A model generated the notes under the pieces. That model saw nothing but the letters and a program-made list of their open reading frames with translations. It was not told the DNA's origin and made no database searches. 64,000 nt of DNA, from contig NZ_JAHKQN010000020.1 of NCBI RefSeq assembly GCF_018861125.1, positions 392,035 to 456,034 of the forward strand. The letters run 5' to 3'. The stretch is from Cellulophaga baltica (GTDB taxonomy: Bacteria; Bacteroidota; Bacteroidia; Flavobacteriales; Flavobacteriaceae). The position numbers were made by a program, and so were the translations under genes. Below are positions 18,897 through 29,264 of this stretch, piece by piece (positions within the stretch are counted from its first letter, which is position 1; every line of letters starts with the position of its first letter).

Positions 18897-20726
18897 TTAA
18901 TGCTGTAATTCTTCTTCATTCTCTTGCAGAGGAACATGTTGTGGTACAAAATCTTGTCCTGGCAATATGTATTCACCATCTTCACGAGTTTTACTATAGT
19001 CATAAGCCCAACGGTGAACTTCAGGAATTTCACCTGGCCAGTTACCATGAACAGCTTCTATTGGAGTAGTCCACTCTAAAGTAGTAGCACTCCAAGGGTT
19101 TTGAGAGCCTTTTTTACCGTAGAAAATACTACTTACAAAGTTGTAAATAAATATCAATTGAGTAAATGCTGTAATAATAGCAAATACAGTAATTAAAATT
19201 TGAACATCAGTTAAATCATCAAACATTGGAAATGCTGTATTCTGGTAATATCTTCTTGGGACACCTGCCATACCAACAAAATGCATTGGGAAGAAAATAC
19301 CATAAGAACCTACAGCAGTAATCCAAAAGTGAATATAACCTAAATTTTTGTTCATTAACCTACCATGAAACATTTTAGGGAACCAGTGATAAACACCTGC
19401 AAACAAACCATAAAGTGCAGATATACCCATTACTAAGTGGAAGTGAGCAATAACAAAATACGTATCGTGAACATTGATATCCAAAGTACTATCTCCTAAT
19501 ATAATTCCAGTTAAACCACCAGAAATAAAAGTTGATACCATTCCTATTGAAAATAACATCCCAGGATTTAATTGCAGGTTACCTTTCCATAATGTAGTTA
19601 TCCAGTTAAAAGATTTTACAGCAGATGGAATCGCAATTAATAATGTTGTAAATGTAAATACAGAACCTAAAAACGGATTCATACCAGAAATAAACATGTG
19701 GTGACCCCAAACGATAGTTGATAAAAATGCAATTGCAATGATAGATGCAATCATCGCACGGTAACCAAAAATTGGCTTACGAGCATTTACTGCCATAACT
19801 TCTGACACGATACCCATTGCAGGAAGAATTACAATATAAACCTCAGGGTGACCCAAGAACCAAAATAAATGTTCATATAATACAGGAGAACCACCTTGGT
19901 AATGTAATACTTCACCTTGAATGAAAATATCTGATAAAAAGAAAGATGTACCAAAGCTTCTATCCATTATTAACAACAATGCTGCTGATAACAAAACAGG
20001 GAAAGAAACAACACCAATGATAGCAGTTACAAAGAAAGCCCAAATACTCAAAGGCATTCTAGTCATAGACATACCTTTTGTTCTAAGGTTTAATACTGTT
20101 ACAATATAATTTAAAGAACCCATCAACTGAGAAGCAATAAATACAGCCATAGAAGCCAACCAAAGTGTCATACCTAAACCAGAACCAGGTTGCGCCATTG
20201 GCAAAGCACTCAAAGGAGGGTATACCGTCCAACCTGCTGCCGCAGGTCCCGCTTCTATAAACAATGAAGAAATCATTATTATACATGATATAAAAAACAA
20301 CCAATAAGAAACCATGTTTAAAAAGCCTGAAGCCATGTCGCGTGCACCAATCTGCAAAGGAATAAGTAAATTACTAAACGTACCACTTAAACCTGCTGTA
20401 AGTACAAAAAACACCATTATAGTACCATGAATAGTAACTAATGCTAAATAAATATCAGCATCCATTACACCATCAGGTGCCCATTTTCCAAGAACAGCTT
20501 CAAAAACAGGAAAAGATTCTCCTGGCCAAGCTAATTGCATTCTAAATAAAATAGACATTGCAATACCAATAACACCCATGATCAAACCAGTAATTAAATA
20601 CTGCTTTGAAATCATTTTATGATCTTGGCTAAAAATATATTTAGTTACAAAAGTCTCCTTATGATGATGCCCGTGATCGTCGTGTGCATGATCATCTAAG
20701 TTTGCATGTGCTGTAGCTACTGACAT
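18897..20726 (-). CDS. ctaD: Cytochrome c oxidase subunit I
   Basis: 609 residues, about 12 membrane helices. Heme and copper ligands are visible: the CuB histidine and crosslinked tyrosine in LGHPEVYIVILP, the CuB pair in WGHHMFISGMNP, and the heme a3/a histidines in VIAHFHLVMG. The glutamate in GHPEVY places it with A1-type (mitochondrial-like) oxidases. The cytoplasmic N-terminus is rich in histidine (HAHDDHGHHH, near residues 13-22). Known role: reduces oxygen to water and pumps protons. It is the last gene of actABCDEF-coxBA, which suggests a supercomplex with alternative complex III. Confidence 0.97.
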   Translation of the reverse strand: MSVATAHANLDDHAHDDHGHHHKETFVTKYIFSQDHKMISKQYLITGLIMGVIGIAMSILFRMQLAWPGESFPVFEAVLGKWAPDGVMDADIYLALVTIHGTIMVFFVLTAGLSGTFSNLLIPLQIGARDMASGFLNMVSYWLFFISCIIMISSLFIEAGPAAAGWTVYPPLSALPMAQPGSGLGMTLWLASMAVFIASQLMGSLNYIVTVLNLRTKGMSMTRMPLSIWAFFVTAIIGVVSFPVLLSAALLLIMDRSFGTSFFLSDIFIQGEVLHYQGGSPVLYEHLFWFLGHPEVYIVILPAMGIVSEVMAVNARKPIFGYRAMIASIIAIAFLSTIVWGHHMFISGMNPFLGSVFTFTTLLIAIPSAVKSFNWITTLWKGNLQLNPGMLFSIGMVSTFISGGLTGIILGDSTLDINVHDTYFVIAHFHLVMGISALYGLFAGVYHWFPKMFHGRLMNKNLGYIHFWITAVGSYGIFFPMHFVGMAGVPRRYYQNTAFPMFDDLTDVQILITVFAIITAFTQLIFIYNFVSSIFYGKKGSQNPWSATTLEWTTPIEAVHGNWPGEIPEVHRWAYDYSKTREDGEYILPGQDFVPQHVPLQENEEELQH

Positions 20727-20765
20727 ATTCGAAATCTATATTTTTTATTATTTTTTAACTTAAAT

Positions 20766-21827
20766 TTATTCTGCTGAAGCAACCATTGAAGAACCGAAAG
20801 TTTTTTGCTCAGCAATCCACTTATTATACTCTTCTTCTGTTTCAACAATAATTTTCATTTGCATGTTGTAATGTGATTTACCACAAATCTTATTACAAAG
20901 TAAGATATAATCAAACTGCCAAGCATCAGAATTATCTTCACCATTTAAAGCTCTTTCAGCTCTAATAGCATTAATTCTTTTTTCCTTGTCAATAATATCA
21001 GGATTTTGACGCATCTCTTCTGTAGTATATATTGGAGTATATGAGAATTCCGTAATCATACCAGGAACACAATTCATTTGAGCTCTAAAGTGAGGCATAT
21101 AAGCTGAATGCAATACATCTTGAGAACGCATTTTAAAGTTAACTTTTCTACCTACAGGAAGATGTAATTCTTTAACAATAATGTCGTCAGAAGCATTTGG
21201 ATCAGCTTCATCTAAACCAAGTACATTAGCTTTATCAATATCAATCATTCTAACGTTAGCATCACCTAATACATTATCATCACCACTATATCTAGCTGTC
21301 CAGTTAAATTGTTGCGCATATAATTCAACAATTATAGGATCATCATCATCATTAACATCCATAATGCTCGTCCAAGTATACAGACCCCAAAGAATTAAAC
21401 CTGATAATACGATCACAGGAATAATTGTCCAAATAAACTCCAACTTATCGTTATCAGCAAAGAACAAAGCTTTTTTTCCCTTCTCTCCTCTATATTTAAA
21501 TCCGAAATAGAATAATAAAAATTGAGTTAAAGTTTGAACAACAAAAATAAGAATAAATGAAGTTAACATTAAACTATCGTAATCAGCACCATGAGCAGAA
21601 GCTGCTTCAGGAAGTAAAACTTTAGTATATTTCCAGAAACTGAAAATTGTTATTCCATAGATAAAAATCAAGAAAGCGAATAGTAAATATCCATTTGTCT
21701 TGTTATCCTTATCATTAGCGATTTGCGAATTCTCTGCCTTGATTTGAGACAATTCAAAAATTTTGGTCATTTGCCAAATAGCAATTGCCACTAATACTAA
21801 AACAGCTATAATTAAAAATGCAGTCAT
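20766..21827 (-). CDS. ctaC: Cytochrome c oxidase subunit II
   Basis: 353 residues. An N-terminal membrane helix, a charged stretch, two further membrane helices (near 52-70 and 85-110), then a periplasmic cupredoxin domain. The CuA ligands are present: DVLHSAYMPHF for the first histidine and CNKICGKSHYNM for the Cys-x3-Cys, His and Met set. Known role: accepts electrons from cytochrome c (here probably ActA/ActE) and passes them to subunit I. No extra heme c domain is fused. It lies 39 bases before coxA. The extra N-terminal helix makes it longer than the classic subunit II. Confidence 0.96.
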   Translation of the reverse strand: MTAFLIIAVLVLVAIAIWQMTKIFELSQIKAENSQIANDKDNKTNGYLLFAFLIFIYGITIFSFWKYTKVLLPEAASAHGADYDSLMLTSFILIFVVQTLTQFLLFYFGFKYRGEKGKKALFFADNDKLEFIWTIIPVIVLSGLILWGLYTWTSIMDVNDDDDPIIVELYAQQFNWTARYSGDDNVLGDANVRMIDIDKANVLGLDEADPNASDDIIVKELHLPVGRKVNFKMRSQDVLHSAYMPHFRAQMNCVPGMITEFSYTPIYTTEEMRQNPDIIDKEKRINAIRAERALNGEDNSDAWQFDYILLCNKICGKSHYNMQMKIIVETEEEYNKWIAEQKTFGSSMVASAE

Positions 21828-21854
21828 TGTATGATTTAATGTTATTTTTTTATA

Positions 21855-23204
21855 CTAGTAATGAAAATGCTTACTCTCTTCTATAAAAGGATTACGCTTT
21901 GGTTGAAGCGGTGCCTTTGATAATGCTCTAAATATCCAGAATATAAATATACCTGCGAAAAATAATACAGAACCAATTTCTGGAATACCAATGAACCATT
22001 GATCACCAACAGTAGACGGCATAATTGCATTAAATATATCTAAATAATGACCACCTAATATTACAACACCAGCCATGATTACAAACCAGTTTAATCTTTT
22101 ATAGTCACTATTGATTAATAATAATACTGGGAATAAGAAATTCATCACAATCATTCCGAAGAATGGTAATTTGAAATCAGCTATTCTCGTAACATAATAT
22201 GTAACCTCTTCAGGGATATTAGAATACCAAATCAACATAAACTGAGAGAACCATAAATATGTCCAGAAAATACTAATCCCGAACATAAATTTAGCTAAAT
22301 CATGAATATGACTATCGTTAACATCTTGTAATAATCCTTTCGATTTTAAATAAATAGTTACCATTGCTATTACAGTAATACCTGAAACAAACATACTAGC
22401 AAAAATATACCAACCAAATAATGTACTAAACCAGTGTGGATCTACACTCATAATCCAGTCCCAAGACATCATAGACTCAGTCACTAGATAAAATACTAAG
22501 AAAGCAGCAGATGCTCTAAAATTCTTTAAGAAATTAGAATCATCACTAGCTTCATCTTGAGCTAAAGATAATTTTCTAGAATATTCTCTATAGAAAATCC
22601 AACCTGCCAAAAAGATAACAGCTCTTATTAAAAAGAAAGTACCATTTAAGAAACCAGATTTACCTTGTATTAATTCATCATGAGCAACAACTTCAGGATC
22701 CATCCAAACAAATAAGTGGTTCAAATGTGCAACTGAACAAGCTAATAAAACAAACATTATAATTCCACCTGGAACTAAATATGAAGTAATACCTTCCATA
22801 ACTCTAAAAAGTAATGGAGACCAGCCTGCCTGCGCTGCTCGTTGAATAGCATTAAAAGCTAAAACACCTAATGCAATCATAAAGAAAAAGAAAGCAGCTA
22901 CATATACTGCAGCCCAAGGTCTATTTTGCAATTGGTGTAATAAATGCTCATCATGAGAACTATCATGATGTGCTTCTGAATCACCATGCGCTTCAGCATT
23001 TCCGTGATGTGACTCTGCAACTCCATGATGCTCTGTAACATTTTCAGCATGCGCATCACCGTGCCCTTCACCATGAGAAGCAATCATCTCTTTTGCTTCT
23101 TCTGCAGTGCTAGGAGACGAACCGAAACCGATACCAATTCCTATGGCTCCAAGAACCATTAAAATAATCGAAGCAATTTTTAATCTATTTGAAATAGTGT
23201 ACAT
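21855..23204 (-). CDS. actF: Alternative complex III subunit ActF (quinol:cytochrome c oxidoreductase quinone-binding subunit 2)
   Basis: 449 residues with about ten membrane helices. Residues 44-90 form a striking hydrophilic stretch with 13 histidines between the first and second helices (for example SHGEGHGDAH and EAHHDSSHDEH). Downstream helices carry family features such as MSWDWIMSVDPHWFSTLFGW and LWFSQFMLIWYSNIPEE. Known role: membrane subunit paired with ActC in alternative complex III, proposed to take part in quinol oxidation and proton movement. Gap to ActE is 16 bases and to coxB 27 bases. The histidine-rich loop probably faces the periplasm and might bind metal. Confidence 0.92.
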   Translation of the reverse strand: MYTISNRLKIASIILMVLGAIGIGIGFGSSPSTAEEAKEMIASHGEGHGDAHAENVTEHHGVAESHHGNAEAHGDSEAHHDSSHDEHLLHQLQNRPWAAVYVAAFFFFMIALGVLAFNAIQRAAQAGWSPLLFRVMEGITSYLVPGGIIMFVLLACSVAHLNHLFVWMDPEVVAHDELIQGKSGFLNGTFFLIRAVIFLAGWIFYREYSRKLSLAQDEASDDSNFLKNFRASAAFLVFYLVTESMMSWDWIMSVDPHWFSTLFGWYIFASMFVSGITVIAMVTIYLKSKGLLQDVNDSHIHDLAKFMFGISIFWTYLWFSQFMLIWYSNIPEEVTYYVTRIADFKLPFFGMIVMNFLFPVLLLINSDYKRLNWFVIMAGVVILGGHYLDIFNAIMPSTVGDQWFIGIPEIGSVLFFAGIFIFWIFRALSKAPLQPKRNPFIEESKHFHY

Positions 23205-23220
23205 ATCTAAAATCTATGTA

Positions 23221-23781
23221 TTATTTTATTAAATCTTGTTTTAACTTAATTACGTACTCTGCAACTTGCCAACGCTCTTTATCATTTAATTGATTAGCAT
23301 ATGAACCCATAGAGTTTAATCCGTAATATATTGTATGATGCGTACTTCCAACTGTAATATTTCTACCAGCATCAGAATAATTAGGCACACCTAGTATTTT
23401 TTCACGACTTACTAAAGTACCATTACCATCACCTTTATTACCATGACAAATAGCACAATAAATAGTGTAAAGCTCAGCACCAACTGCTAAATTTTCTTCA
23501 GACTTTAAAGAATCTAAAGGACTAGCTTGAACTCTTGCCAATTCTTTATCTTCTAAAGTATTGGCAAACTTATATGGCATATGACCACGAGATATTGTAT
23601 TTTCAACAGGTAAACCTGCTTCAACACCACTTGGCAAAAACTCAACTTTTTGGTAGGTTTCGTATCCTACAGATTTGTACATATTTGGCATGTACTGGTA
23701 ATTTCTATCATTCTTGTTAAAACAAGAAGAAAAAGTTACCAAAACCAAAACTATAGCTATAACTTTTATAAAACTCTTCAT
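23221..23781 (-). CDS. actE: Alternative complex III subunit ActE, monoheme cytochrome c lipoprotein
   Basis: 186 residues. The signal peptide ends in lipobox FSSC (Cys20), so it is probably lipid-anchored on the periplasmic side of the inner membrane. One heme c motif, CAICH, sits at residues 109-113, with the following GNKGDGNG typical of small cytochromes c. Known role: electron exit or peripheral subunit of complex III. It starts 11 bases after actD. Confidence 0.93.
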   Translation of the reverse strand: MKSFIKVIAIVLVLVTFSSCFNKNDRNYQYMPNMYKSVGYETYQKVEFLPSGVEAGLPVENTISRGHMPYKFANTLEDKELARVQASPLDSLKSEENLAVGAELYTIYCAICHGNKGDGNGTLVSREKILGVPNYSDAGRNITVGSTHHTIYYGLNSMGSYANQLNDKERWQVAEYVIKLKQDLIK

Positions 23782-23792
23782 ATCTCTATTGA

Positions 23793-24314
23793 CTACTTTT
23801 CTGAAATATTGATCTCCACTGCACCAGTTTCAGACAATAACTTTCTTAATTCATCCTCGTTATCATGAATCTCAATTTCCATAAGAAAATGATCATCAGT
23901 TGTTCTTTTATCAGGGTTCTCAGCTTCTTTAAAAGGCCATAATTTACTTCTCATATAAAAAGTAATCACCATTAAATGGGCTGCGAAAAATACTGTAAGC
24001 TCAAACATAATTGGAACAAAAGCAGGTAAGTTTTCTAAAAAACTAAAACTAGGCTTCCCCCCAATATCTTGTGGCCAATCCTCAATCATGATAAAATTCA
24101 TCATAGTAATTGCTACTGTTAGACCAACACACCCATATAAAAATGATGTTATTGCTAATCTAGTTGTAGCTAAGCCCATTGCTTTATCTAGTCCATGAAC
24201 TGGAAAAGGACAATAAACCTCTTCAATATGATGTTTAGCTTCTTTGACTTTTTTTACAGCGTGCATTAACACATCATCATCTGTATAAAGCGCATGTATA
24301 ACTTTAGATGCCAT
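23793..24314 (-). CDS. actD: Alternative complex III subunit ActD (DUF3341)
   Basis: 173 residues. The N-terminus is soluble (ALYTDDDVLMHAVKKVKE), followed by the conserved EEVYCPFPVHGLDKAMG and two membrane helices near 56-77 and 97-118. This is the DUF3341 pattern found only with alternative complex III operons. It is a structural subunit without cofactors. It begins 4 bases after the actC stop, so tight coupling is likely. Confidence 0.93.
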   Translation of the reverse strand: MASKVIHALYTDDDVLMHAVKKVKEAKHHIEEVYCPFPVHGLDKAMGLATTRLAITSFLYGCVGLTVAITMMNFIMIEDWPQDIGGKPSFSFLENLPAFVPIMFELTVFFAAHLMVITFYMRSKLWPFKEAENPDKRTTDDHFLMEIEIHDNEDELRKLLSETGAVEINISEK

Positions 24315-24318
24315 ATAT

Positions 24319-26067
24319 CTACTTGTTGTTATTTAAAATCTTTGCTTGACCTGCCCAATCATCTCTTTGTGCTCTTCCTGGAAAAGAACCTGTAATAGAA
24401 TCTAACAAATCATATTCTTTTTCGGTCATTTTACTAACTTGAGAAAACTTAAATATACCAATCTGGTTTAAAGTTTTTTCCATTTGGGGACCAATACCTT
24501 TTACTTCTTTTAAATCATCTGGAGTATCAACTGCAGGATCAAAAGAACCTAATGAATTAAGTAATGTAGAAACTTGCTCTGTACTTTTTTCAACTATTGG
24601 AGCATCTTCAGCAGGAACAATCTCCTCAACTGGTTCAACAACTACATTTACAGGAACAGTTTGTTTTACTTCATAAAGAGGCTTACCTGCGTCTCTTAAT
24701 AACTTATATTTCTCACCAGAAGATTTCATAATAGATTTTACTTCTGCCTGCGCAATTACAGGAAATGTTCTAGAATATAGTAAGAAAAGAACAAAGAAGA
24801 AACCAATAGTACCTATAAATATACCTATATCAACAAATGTTGGAGAGAACATCGTCCAAGATGATGGTAAGTAATCACGGTGTAATGACGTTACGATAAT
24901 TACAAAACGCTCAAACCACATCCCGATGTTTACAACAATGGATATAAAGAAAGAGAATAATATACTTGTACGTAATTTTTTAGACCACATAAACTGTGGA
25001 GAAAAAACATTACAAGTCATCATTGACCAATATGCCCATGCGTAAGGACCAGTTGCTCTATTCAAGAATGCATATTGTTCATATTCTACACCTGAATACC
25101 AAGCCATAAATAACTCCGTAATATAAGCACAACCAACTATCGAACCAGTTAACATAATTACTATGTTCATTAATTCAATATGTTGTAATGTTATATACTC
25201 TTCCATATGACACACTTTTCTCATTATAATAAGAAGTGTATTCACCATTGCGAAACCAGAGAATATTGCACCCGCAACGAAATAAGGTGGGAAGATAGTT
25301 GTATGCCATCCAGGTATAACTGATGTAGCAAAATCAAAAGATACAATCGTGTGTACAGAAAGTACAAGTGGCGTAGCTAAACCTGCTAACACTAATGACA
25401 CCTCCTCAAAACGTTGCCAATCTTTTGCTCTACCAGACCAACCAAAACTAACTAAACTATATATTTTTTTCTGAAAAGGACGAACAGCTCTGTCTCTAAT
25501 CATTGCGAAATCTGGTAATAAACCTGTCCACCAAAACACTAATGATACTGAAAGGTAAGTTGAAATTGCAAATACATCCCAAAGAAGTGGCGAGTTAAAG
25601 TTAACCCATAAAGATCCAAATTGATTAGGAATTGGCAATACCCAGTAAGCTAACCAAGGACGCCCCATGTGAATAACAGGGAATAAACCTGCCTGAACAA
25701 CAGAGAAGATTGTCATCGCCTCAGCCGAACGGTTAATAGCCATTCTCCATTTTTGACGGAATAATAAAAGTACAGCAGATATAAGTGTACCAGCGTGACC
25801 GATACCTACCCACCATACAAAGTTTGTAATATCCCAAGCCCAACCGACTGTTTTATTTAATCCCCAAGTACCAATACCCGTAGATACGGTATAAATAATA
25901 CAACCTATTCCCCAAAGGAATGCAACCAATGCAATTGAAAAAACAATCCACCATTGTTTATTTGCTTTACCTTCTATAGGAGCAGCAATATCCACAGAAA
26001 TATCATGGTAGCTTTTATCTCCAAGTACAAGTGGTTTTCTAATAGGTGCTTCGTAATGCGACGCCAT
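24319..26067 (-). CDS. actC: Alternative complex III subunit ActC (NrfD-like) with helix-hairpin-helix tail
   Basis: 582 residues. Residues 1 to about 465 form an NrfD/PsrC-type membrane protein of about ten helices with quinone-site features (WWVGIGHAGTLISAVLLLFRQ, then MAINRSAEAMT). Residues of about 470-515 form a Val/Glu/Pro-rich linker. Residues 517-582 add a small domain reading LKEVKGIGPQMEKTLNQIG and ending FPGRAQRDDWAGQA, a helix-hairpin-helix-like unit also known as a tail on some complex I (NuoE-type) proteins. Known role: quinol oxidation in the complex. The tail is not needed for the core fold; its job is unknown. Confidence 0.94.
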   Translation of the reverse strand: MASHYEAPIRKPLVLGDKSYHDISVDIAAPIEGKANKQWWIVFSIALVAFLWGIGCIIYTVSTGIGTWGLNKTVGWAWDITNFVWWVGIGHAGTLISAVLLLFRQKWRMAINRSAEAMTIFSVVQAGLFPVIHMGRPWLAYWVLPIPNQFGSLWVNFNSPLLWDVFAISTYLSVSLVFWWTGLLPDFAMIRDRAVRPFQKKIYSLVSFGWSGRAKDWQRFEEVSLVLAGLATPLVLSVHTIVSFDFATSVIPGWHTTIFPPYFVAGAIFSGFAMVNTLLIIMRKVCHMEEYITLQHIELMNIVIMLTGSIVGCAYITELFMAWYSGVEYEQYAFLNRATGPYAWAYWSMMTCNVFSPQFMWSKKLRTSILFSFFISIVVNIGMWFERFVIIVTSLHRDYLPSSWTMFSPTFVDIGIFIGTIGFFFVLFLLYSRTFPVIAQAEVKSIMKSSGEKYKLLRDAGKPLYEVKQTVPVNVVVEPVEEIVPAEDAPIVEKSTEQVSTLLNSLGSFDPAVDTPDDLKEVKGIGPQMEKTLNQIGIFKFSQVSKMTEKEYDLLDSITGSFPGRAQRDDWAGQAKILNNNK

Positions 26068-26108
26068 ATTCTAAATTAAGTTATGTTCTTCTTTTTTTTA
26101 TAGACTGA

Positions 26109-29100
26109 TTATACTTCTTCAGTATTTCTCACTTTAACATGATAAAACACATTAGGTTTCGTACCTACATGTTCTAATAAATGATACATACGATCACTTT
26201 CTTTAAGCTCAGCTACTTTACTATGCTTATCATTTACATCTCCAAAAATCATTGCTCCACTACTACAAGCCGCAGAACAAGCTGTTTGGAATTCACCATC
26301 TTTAATTACACGTCCATCTCTTTTAGCATCAAGAATAGTTTTCTGTGTCATTTGCATACACATTGAACATTTTTCCATAACACCTCTAGAACGAACAGTA
26401 ACATCAGGGTTTATAACCATTTTACCTAAATCGTTATTCATGTGATAATCAAACTCATCATTGTTATTATACAAGAACCAGTTAAACCTACGAACTTTAT
26501 ACGGACAGTTGTTTGCACAATATCTTGTACCAACACATCTGTTATATGCCATATGGTTTTGACCTTGACGACCATGTGAAGTTGCAGCAACAGGACAAAC
26601 AGTCTCACAAGGAGCATGGTTACAATGTTGACACATTACAGGCTGGAAAGCAACTTGAGGATTAGAAGCTGGATGCTCCAATTCACCAAATCCGCCTAAA
26701 GAACCTTTATCACCAGTTAAGCCATCAAACTCATCTTTCTTAACATTATCTTCTTCAAAAGTATCTTCAGAAGAATAATATCTATCAATACGCAACCAGT
26801 GCATATCTCTTGACTTTCTAACTTCATCTTTACCTACAACAGGTACGTTATTCTCTGCATGACAAGCAATAACACATGCTCCACATCCAGTACAAGCATT
26901 TAAATCTATTGACAGATTAAAATGATGCCCAATTGTACGATCAAAGCTATCCCATAAATCCACAGAAGTAGCAGCAACCTCTTGGTGATCTAAAGATACA
27001 ACTGGCTGAACATTCCATTCTTCCGCATCTTTAGTATTAAATATTTCAAGGGTGGTTTCTTTAATAATATCACCTCTACCCATTAATGTTTTATGCAACT
27101 GAACACAAGCAAACTCATGATTACCTTCAGACTTTTCAATTGAAACAGATTGTACATTTGAAAAATTCTGATATAAAGGATAAGCATTAACTCCGGTTTG
27201 CATTTCAGCTTTCATCCCTGCTTTCTTACCATAACCAAATGAAAGCCCAATTGAACCAACAGCTTGACCAGGTTGAATAATTACAGGAACCCTATCAACA
27301 GAAACACCATTTACAGTAATTTTCGCATAACTACCATCTAAACCACCGTTTGCAACATTCTCATTTACAAAACCAAGTTTATCTGCATCAACTTTAGATA
27401 CTGTAACATAGTTATCCCAAGAAACTCTAGTAATAGGATCAGGAAATTCTTGCAACCATGGATTATTAGCCATTTGACCATCACCCATTCCAGTTTTAGA
27501 ATATAAAGTCAATTCCATTTCTGAATTAGATGCATTTGCCAATGCACGTAATGAAGATGCAATAGGAACAACTGCCGTTGTTTCTTCAACAACAGGCGCT
27601 AAAGCAACATCAACCAACTCTTCAACAGAAGAAGGTTGAGATTTCACATAAAAACCATCATGTAAAGCCTGATTCCATTCACTTTCTCCTAAAACAGAAG
27701 AAGACCAAGTTTCTTTTATATATTCATAATACGACTTATCACTACCCATCCATTGCAATAATGATGATTGTAATTGACGCGTATCAAATAATTCTTTTAT
27801 TGTAGGTTGCGTTAGCGCAAAATGACCTTTTTTAATCTCAACATCACCCCAAGACTCCAAATAGTGAGAAGCAGCAGCAACATATTGCGAAACAGCAGTA
27901 GTTTCATTCTCATTAGTCGAGAAATTTACAGATAGAGAAACATTTTTCAACCCTTCTTCAAAATCAACAGCATTTGGCAATGAATAAACAGGATTAACAC
28001 CATCAATAAAAATAGCCCCTACTCTACCAGACTTCATAGCGTCAATTAAAGCATTTACAGCCTTAACATCACCTTGCCTTGTAAGAATTGGCTGATCAGC
28101 ATTAAAAGCATCACTACCTAACATTTCATTAATAGCTAAAACAACCGACTGAGCATCCTCATCATCTAAACCTGTTACAACTACAGCTTTAGAACCTGCT
28201 TTCTTAATTTTAGCAACTGCTAAGTCCAAAGCACTGTTTACACTTTCAGAAAGCTCACCACCAACTGATGAGTTATTTAATTTAGCATATAGTTTTGCCA
28301 AAGCAACCTTCTGCTCACTTGGTTTTAATGGAATTCTATTATCTGCGTTTGCACCAGACAAAGACATATTAGCTTCAAACTGAATATGCTTAGACATTTT
28401 TCCTTTTTGAGGTATACGTCCTTTAGAATATCCTGCATCAAAACCACCACCTTGCCAATCACCTAAGAAATCAGCACCAAAAGAAACAATTACCTCTGCT
28501 TTGGAAAAATCATAATCAGCTAAAGCTCTTATACCTTTTCTCTTTTCAAAAGCATTTAAAGCAGCTTCTTCTGAAATTGCATCATAAGTTACATGATTCA
28601 CATTTGAACCATATGTATTTTTAAACTCAGCAATTAACCTACTTGTCGAAGGACTTGCGTAAGTCTGAGTCAACAAAGCTATTTGCTTACCAGAACCTTT
28701 AAGAGATCCTAATTTAGCTTTTACAGCATTATCTAAATCATTCCACTCTATAGCCTCTCCATTCAAAGTAGGACCCTGCAAACGAGTACTATCATAAAGA
28801 TTCAATACAGAAGCATTAACTCTCGCATTAGCACTTCCGTTGGTTTTAGAATCTGTATTATTTAAAACCGATATTGGCCTACCTTCTCTAGTACGAATTA
28901 ACACACTAGCAAAATCAAAACCATTTGCAATAGTAGTTGCATAATAATTTGCAACACCAGGAATTATACTTTCCGGTTGCACAACATAAGGAATAGACTT
29001 TGTAACAGGTCCCTCACAAGCCGCTAAAGTAGCAGCAGCTGTACTAAAACCAACATACTTCAAGAAATCTCTTCTATTTGTTGACGAAGAAGCTAAATTA

Positions 29101-29228
29101 TCTTTATCTCCTAAAAACTCATCAACAGGAATATCCTGAACAAACTCATTATGTCTTAGCGTCTCAACAATGGAATCGTTAGGATTTAACTCCGCTTCGC
29201 TTTTCCAATATTTTTTGTTTGATGCCAT
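26109..29228 (-). CDS. actB: Alternative complex III subunit ActB (molybdopterin-enzyme-like plus iron-sulfur domain)
   Basis: 1039 residues. A twin-arginine motif (NRRDFLKYVGF, Arg52-Arg53) is followed by a hydrophobic stretch and a lipobox-like LAAC (Cys71), so export by Tat and lipid anchoring are likely. The middle is a molybdopterin-oxidoreductase fold with no obvious cofactor-binding residues. The C-terminal third carries four cysteine clusters near residues 774, 869, 902 and 955 (CTGCGACVIAC, CQHCNHAPCETVC, CVGTRYCANNC, CSMC). These fit one 3Fe-4S and three 4Fe-4S centres. Known role: electron relay from quinol to ActA hemes. The N-terminal extension before the RR pair is typical of this family. 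Confidence 0.95.
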   Translation of the reverse strand: MASNKKYWKSEAELNPNDSIVETLRHNEFVQDIPVDEFLGDKDNLASSSTNRRDFLKYVGFSTAAATLAACEGPVTKSIPYVVQPESIIPGVANYYATTIANGFDFASVLIRTREGRPISVLNNTDSKTNGSANARVNASVLNLYDSTRLQGPTLNGEAIEWNDLDNAVKAKLGSLKGSGKQIALLTQTYASPSTSRLIAEFKNTYGSNVNHVTYDAISEEAALNAFEKRKGIRALADYDFSKAEVIVSFGADFLGDWQGGGFDAGYSKGRIPQKGKMSKHIQFEANMSLSGANADNRIPLKPSEQKVALAKLYAKLNNSSVGGELSESVNSALDLAVAKIKKAGSKAVVVTGLDDEDAQSVVLAINEMLGSDAFNADQPILTRQGDVKAVNALIDAMKSGRVGAIFIDGVNPVYSLPNAVDFEEGLKNVSLSVNFSTNENETTAVSQYVAAASHYLESWGDVEIKKGHFALTQPTIKELFDTRQLQSSLLQWMGSDKSYYEYIKETWSSSVLGESEWNQALHDGFYVKSQPSSVEELVDVALAPVVEETTAVVPIASSLRALANASNSEMELTLYSKTGMGDGQMANNPWLQEFPDPITRVSWDNYVTVSKVDADKLGFVNENVANGGLDGSYAKITVNGVSVDRVPVIIQPGQAVGSIGLSFGYGKKAGMKAEMQTGVNAYPLYQNFSNVQSVSIEKSEGNHEFACVQLHKTLMGRGDIIKETTLEIFNTKDAEEWNVQPVVSLDHQEVAATSVDLWDSFDRTIGHHFNLSIDLNACTGCGACVIACHAENNVPVVGKDEVRKSRDMHWLRIDRYYSSEDTFEEDNVKKDEFDGLTGDKGSLGGFGELEHPASNPQVAFQPVMCQHCNHAPCETVCPVAATSHGRQGQNHMAYNRCVGTRYCANNCPYKVRRFNWFLYNNNDEFDYHMNNDLGKMVINPDVTVRSRGVMEKCSMCMQMTQKTILDAKRDGRVIKDGEFQTACSAACSSGAMIFGDVNDKHSKVAELKESDRMYHLLEHVGTKPNVFYHVKVRNTEEV

Positions 29229-29264
29229 ACGTTTATCTCTGAAATTATCTTCTTTGTTAACCTA

